Position numbers and translations under genes: made by a program
Shown here: piece after piece, positions 5,005 through 8,269 of the stretch
How positions within the stretch are numbered: position 1 is the stretch's first letter
Layout of the letters: every line of letters begins with the position of its first letter
Source: Kiritimatiellia bacterium
GTDB taxonomy: Bacteria > Verrucomicrobiota > Kiritimatiellia > RFP12 > UBA1067
DNA length: 8,269 nucleotides
Assembly (NCBI GenBank): GCA_024405255.1
Contig: JAKSOY010000199.1
Span: forward strand, 1-8,269
Direction of reading: 5' to 3'
The notes under the pieces: generated by a model
What the model saw: only the letters and a program-made list of their open reading frames with translations
Told to the model about the DNA's origin: nothing
Databases searched by the model: none

Positions 5005-7005
5005 ATGGTAGACAATTATGGCATTGCCGTTGAAGAGGAAGAATCCGAGCGCGCCGAATCGGGAACCCGTGGCGCGTTGCTCGCCTTCGTCCTGCTCCTC
5101 TCCTGCGCGGCCCACGTGGGATTGATGTACTCTTGTTCGGACTGCGCGTTCGCCCCCCTGCCCGGTGAAGTCAAGACGGACCGCAAATGGACCAAGCAGC
5201 TTCCGACCATGCAGGTCAAGAAGATGACCGAGGATCCGCTCGTGCGCGCCCTTCACGAGGCGCGTCCCGTCGCCGCCCCCGTGGTGGAGCAGCAGGAACA
5301 GCTTGTGAACCGCCTCGCCCCGGTGACGGAAAGTTCGCTCACGCCGGAACTGCCGCGTGCCGCCTCAACAGCACCGACGGCCGACACCATACCCGAACCG
5401 GCCAAGGCAGAAGCTGCAGCCTGGCAGCCCCGCCAGGAGATCGCCGCTATCGAGGTCCCGGTCGTCAAGGACGAAGAAGCCGCCCTTCCGCGTCTCGTCA
5501 TTCCGAAAGTCGACCGCGTCGCCAATGCCGCCGATATCGTACCGGCATTCGATCCGGCCATCCTGCCCACAGGACCCGATGGCGACGGCAAGGGCGGCGC
5601 CACGCGTGTGCCTAAGGCCACCTCGCTTGTCGCCGCCGTCGAGGAGGCGAACAACGTCGGCATCGCGCCGATCGCCCCGCCGGCCGCACTTCCCCCTCCT
5701 CCGACGGGACTGGGCAACGGCGGTGCCACGGGGACCAACCCGCAGCAGTCGTTGACGGCGATCGCCGCCGCCGAAAAGGCTTCGCTGACAGCCGACCTCA
5801 AGTCGGATGAAGCCAAGAAGGCCGAAGAAGCCGCCAAGAGGCTCAAAGAAACGGCCTCCACCAAACCGCCACCGGCGCCCGATGCCGCGGCGACTGTGGA
5901 CGAGAAGGTCATCGCCCAGGAAAAGGAAGCGGTCAAGACCCTGCGCGACGAGACCGCCGTGCAAGGTGCGCCCTTCGACAAGAATGTCTCTTTCGGACTC
6001 GGCGCCTGGGTTGATCCCGCCCACCCGAAGGAGAAGTATTTCCGCCTGACGATGAACAGCAAGTCCGACAATCCGCTGCCGGTCATTTCAAAGGACATCG
6101 TCTATCTGCTCGACGCATCCGGGTCGATTGCCAACGACCGTCTGAAATACTGCCGCAAGGCCGTCTCGAAAGCCTTGACCCTGCTGAATACGGGCGACCG
6201 TTTCAACATCATCGCCTTCCGCGACAAGTTCACCTACGCCTTCAACGATGTCGCCTGGAAGGAAGTCTCCGAAAAGTCGCTCGACCAGGCCGAGGAATTC
6301 ATGTTCCATCTCACCGCCCATGGTCAGACGGACGTCTTCCGCACCTTGCGCGGCGTGCTCGCCATGCCCCGCGATCCGGCACGTCCCGTCGTGGCGCTCG
6401 TCATCACCGACGGCGAAGCGACAAGCGGCATGACGCAGAGCGCCGAAATCATCTCGAAGTTCAACGAGCTCAACGGCGGCCTCATCTCCGTCTACATGTA
6501 CGGCGTCAAGGAAAACGCGAACGCCTACTTGATGGACATGGTCACACGCGGAAGCCGTGGCAGCTGGTACCGCCACGAAGGCATGCGCTGGACGGCGGCC
6601 AGCGGCATCCCCACGCTCGCCAAGAAGTTCGAGCGTCCCGTTCTCACCGACATTTCGGTGCTCTTCGCGTCTTCCTCGCGCGCCGAAACCTATCCGCAGC
6701 TCGTCTCGCATCTCTGCGAAGGCGAACCGCTTGAAATCTACGGGAAGTGTCCGGCCGATCAAAAGGAACTCGTCTTCTCCATGCGCGGCCTGAACGGCGC
6801 CAAGGTTTACGAGAACGTCTTCCGTCTCTCGTTCGGCAAAGCCCAGCCGCTGAAGGATACGACGCGTACGGAATGGGCCCAACGGCGTATGTACGCCCTC
6901 ATCGCGGCCTACACGCAAAAGCCCGATCCGCAGCTCAAGCGCGAGATCCATGCCTTTGCCAAACAGTATCAGATTCAAATTCCCTACGAAAAGGAAATCA
7001 AGTGA
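5005..7005 (+). CDS. VWA-domain protein with a TonB/TolA-like membrane anchor
   Basis: This 666-aa protein starts at the ATG at 5005, with GGGAG (4991-4995) upstream. Residues 1-23 are acidic and probably cytoplasmic. Residues 24-42 form one membrane helix with S33-x3-H37, the spacing of the Ser and His that TonB and TolA use with their proton-driven partners. CSDC (44-47) follows at the periplasmic face. Residues from about 50 to 250 are Pro/Ala-rich and extended, and about 253-285 form a Lys/Glu/Ala helix like TolA domain II. The VWA domain begins near 364 with a full MIDAS set: D370-x-S372-x-S374, T442 and D469, so it should bind a divalent metal and a ligand. The C-terminal part (LTDISVLF, CEGEPLEIYGKC, EWAQRRMYALI, AKQYQIQIPY) resembles the tail of VIT-VWA proteins, but no VIT domain is present. 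It is probably a periplasm-facing adhesion or scaffold protein working with the TPR protein. Energy transduction is inference from the anchor alone. Confidence 0.88.
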   Translation: MVDNYGIAVEEEESERAESGTRGALLAFVLLLSCAAHVGLMYSCSDCAFAPLPGEVKTDRKWTKQLPTMQVKKMTEDPLVRALHEARPVAAPVVEQQEQLVNRLAPVTESSLTPELPRAASTAPTADTIPEPAKAEAAAWQPRQEIAAIEVPVVKDEEAALPRLVIPKVDRVANAADIVPAFDPAILPTGPDGDGKGGATRVPKATSLVAAVEEANNVGIAPIAPPAALPPPPTGLGNGGATGTNPQQSLTAIAAAEKASLTADLKSDEAKKAEEAAKRLKETASTKPPPAPDAAATVDEKVIAQEKEAVKTLRDETAVQGAPFDKNVSFGLGAWVDPAHPKEKYFRLTMNSKSDNPLPVISKDIVYLLDASGSIANDRLKYCRKAVSKALTLLNTGDRFNIIAFRDKFTYAFNDVAWKEVSEKSLDQAEEFMFHLTAHGQTDVFRTLRGVLAMPRDPARPVVALVITDGEATSGMTQSAEIISKFNELNGGLISVYMYGVKENANAYLMDMVTRGSRGSWYRHEGMRWTAASGIPTLAKKFERPVLTDISVLFASSSRAETYPQLVSHLCEGEPLEIYGKCPADQKELVFSMRGLNGAKVYENVFRLSFGKAQPLKDTTRTEWAQRRMYALIAAYTQKPDPQLKREIHAFAKQYQIQIPYEKEIK

Positions 7006-8210
7006 TTTCGGAATCCCCTGCGTTCGACACTGTCGAGGACTGCCTCGCCGCGCTTCGCCGTGGCGAGATCATCGTGGTGACCGACGACGAAGACCGCGAA
7101 AACGAGGGCGACTGCATCTGCGCCGCCGAGTTCGCCACACCTGCAAACGTCAATTTCATGGCGAGCCACGCCAAGGGCCTCATCTGCATGCCGATGTCGG
7201 CGGCCTGGTGCGCAAAGCTCGATCTGCCGCAGATGGTCACGACGAATACGGACAACCATCAAACGGCGTTTACCGTCTCGATCGATGCCGCCGAGACAAC
7301 GACCGGCATCTCCGCAACCGAGCGCTCGATGACCGCACTCGCGACCGTGCGAGACGGAACTCGACCTTCGGACTTCCGTCGTCCCGGCCACATGTTCCCC
7401 CTTCAGGCGCGCGCGGGCGGTGTGTTGAAGCGCGCCGGACATACGGAGGCGACCGTCGACCTCTGCCGTCTTGCCGGACTCAAGGAAGTCGGCCTCTGCT
7501 GCGAAATCATGAAGGACGACGGCACGATGGCCCGTCTGCCCGAGCTGACGCGCTTTGCAGCAGAACACAAGCTCAAGTTCATGACGATCGCCGATCTCAT
7601 CGCCTATCGCCGTCGAACCGAAAAGCTGGTTGAAAACGTCGTCGAGGAAGTCGACCTGCCGACCGACTGGGGCCACTTCCGCCTGCGGATGTACAAGTCC
7701 CTCACGACCGGACTCGAACACCTGGTTCTGCTCAAGGGCGACTACGCGAACGGCGAACCCGTGCTCGTGCGCGTTCATTCGGAATGCTTCACGGGCGATG
7801 TGCTCGGCAGTGAGCGGTGCGACTGCGGCCACCAGCTGCACAACGCCATGCGCATGATCGAGCGCGAGGGTCGCGGCGCGATTCTCTATATGCGCCAGGA
7901 AGGACGCGGCATCGGACTGCAGAACAAGTTGCGTACCTATCACCTGCAGGAAAACGGCCTTGACACCGTCGAGGCCAACGTGCGTCTCGGCTTCGCCCCC
8001 GACCTGCGTGAATATGGCGAGGGTGCCCAGATTCTCGAAGATCTCGGCATCCGCCAGATCCGCCTGCTTACGAACAACCCGTGCAAGGTCAAGGGACTCG
8101 CCGGCTACGGCATTGAAATCACCGAACGCGTACCGATCGTCGTGCCCGCCAACGAACACGACAAGCGCTATCTTGAAACGAAGAAAGAACGCATGGGCCA
8201 CCTCATTTGA
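7002..8210 (+). CDS. ribBA: Bifunctional DHBP synthase / GTP cyclohydrolase II
   Basis: This enzyme performs two first steps of riboflavin synthesis: ribulose 5-phosphate to 3,4-dihydroxy-2-butanone 4-phosphate, and GTP to the diaminopyrimidine precursor. The start is GTG at 7002, overlapping the VWA stop as GTGA, with AAGGAA (6991-6996) five bases upstream. The reading frame is open further upstream, but that part overlaps the VWA gene. At 402 aa it has the usual RibBA length. The RibB domain (1 to about 203) shows TDDEDRENEGD (27-37), TTGISATERS, DFRRPGH, RAGHTEATVDL and DDGTMARLPEL. The RibA domain (about 215-400) shows VHSECFTGDVLGSERCDCG with zinc ligands C262, C273 and C275 at the spacing of the E. 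coli enzyme, then MRQEGRGIGL and LLTNNPCKVKGL. Both halves look active. No FMN riboswitch precedes it. Its place behind two envelope genes ties it to their promoter by translational coupling. Confidence 0.97.
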   Translation: MISESPAFDTVEDCLAALRRGEIIVVTDDEDRENEGDCICAAEFATPANVNFMASHAKGLICMPMSAAWCAKLDLPQMVTTNTDNHQTAFTVSIDAAETTTGISATERSMTALATVRDGTRPSDFRRPGHMFPLQARAGGVLKRAGHTEATVDLCRLAGLKEVGLCCEIMKDDGTMARLPELTRFAAEHKLKFMTIADLIAYRRRTEKLVENVVEEVDLPTDWGHFRLRMYKSLTTGLEHLVLLKGDYANGEPVLVRVHSECFTGDVLGSERCDCGHQLHNAMRMIEREGRGAILYMRQEGRGIGLQNKLRTYHLQENGLDTVEANVRLGFAPDLREYGEGAQILEDLGIRQIRLLTNNPCKVKGLAGYGIEITERVPIVVPANEHDKRYLETKKERMGHLI

Positions 8211-8269
8211 CGGTCGGCAACAGCTCGCCGAGCTTCATCCCATGCGAGGCCTTCACGAGAACAATCGTT
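8203..8269 (-). CDS. murF: C-terminal end of a MurF-like ligase (partial)
   Basis: The minus strand is open from the window edge to TGA at 8205-8203 and encodes TIVLVKASHGMKLGELLPTV plus a final Lys. The VLVKxSxxM pattern followed by a short amphipathic helix is how MurF (UDP-MurNAc-tripeptide:D-Ala-D-Ala ligase, the last cytoplasmic step of the peptidoglycan precursor) usually ends. Only 21 residues are visible, so the call rests on this motif alone; a related Mur ligase is possible. The gene converges on ribBA, and the two coding ends overlap by eight bases (8203-8210). Confidence 0.65.
   Translation of the reverse strand, partial: TIVLVKASHGMKLGELLPTVK

Noticed and set aside
3565..5256. 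563-residue open frame on the minus strand
   Set aside because: It lies fully antisense to the TPR gene and the start of the VWA gene. Long antisense frames are expected in GC-rich genes with strong codon bias, and its composition (Gly/Arg-rich, no domain) looks non-coding.
6747..7001. N-terminal extension of ribBA
   Set aside because: The frame is open upstream but overlaps the VWA gene and has no RibB similarity. The GTG at 7002 has a Shine-Dalgarno and gives the standard enzyme length.
6984..8201. 405-residue open frame on the minus strand
   Set aside because: It is antisense to ribBA, whose identity is certain, and shows no domain of its own.

Overview
The window looks like a chromosomal segment of a GC-rich Gram-negative bacterium. 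The evidence is lipoprotein and Sec-type signal sequences, a TonB/TolA-like membrane anchor, a bifunctional RibBA and a one-piece tmRNA gene. The protein style is compatible with the Planctomycetes-Verrucomicrobia-Chlamydiae group (for example Kiritimatiellota or Lentisphaerota). That placement is inference; no rRNA or phylogenetic marker was analysed.

Bases 1 to about 2270 read as an accessory block. It holds an AT-rich, cysteine-rich putative lipoprotein of unknown family (+), then on the minus strand a HigB/RelE-type toxin with an overlapping XRE-type antitoxin, and a four-helix-bundle (S23/IVS) protein. Next comes a roughly 105-base patch of inverted and direct repeats built from the unit GAATAGGTT / AGGTTATAGG. 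This patch ends a few bases from the 3' end of ssrA. A degenerate copy of the ssrA T-arm lies at 1741-1760, on the far side of the four-helix gene, so the block may be an old insertion at the ssrA 3' end.

Bases 2273-2624 (minus) are ssrA (tmRNA). The acceptor stem pairs, a T-arm is present, and an internal reading frame encodes the tag ANNDYALAA. It has a near-consensus promoter with a GC-rich discriminator.

Bases 2703-8210 (+) are a compact high-GC operon. It encodes an exported TPR-repeat protein, a membrane-anchored VWA protein and the riboflavin enzyme RibBA. The VWA gene follows the TPR gene after 15 bases, and ribBA overlaps the VWA stop codon by four bases. The VWA protein is the most unusual gene: it has a TonB/TolA-like N-terminal anchor with an S-x3-H motif, a Pro/Ala-rich linker, a TolA-like charged helix, a complete MIDAS VWA domain and a C-terminal tail like that of VIT-VWA proteins. 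The TPR and VWA proteins probably act together in the envelope. A murF-like gene enters from the right on the minus strand and overlaps the end of ribBA.

Two genes, the toxin gene and the TPR gene, have a good -10 hexamer exactly seven bases before the start codon and no Shine-Dalgarno sequence, which points to leaderless mRNAs. The antitoxin, VWA, ribBA and lipoprotein genes have ordinary Shine-Dalgarno sequences.
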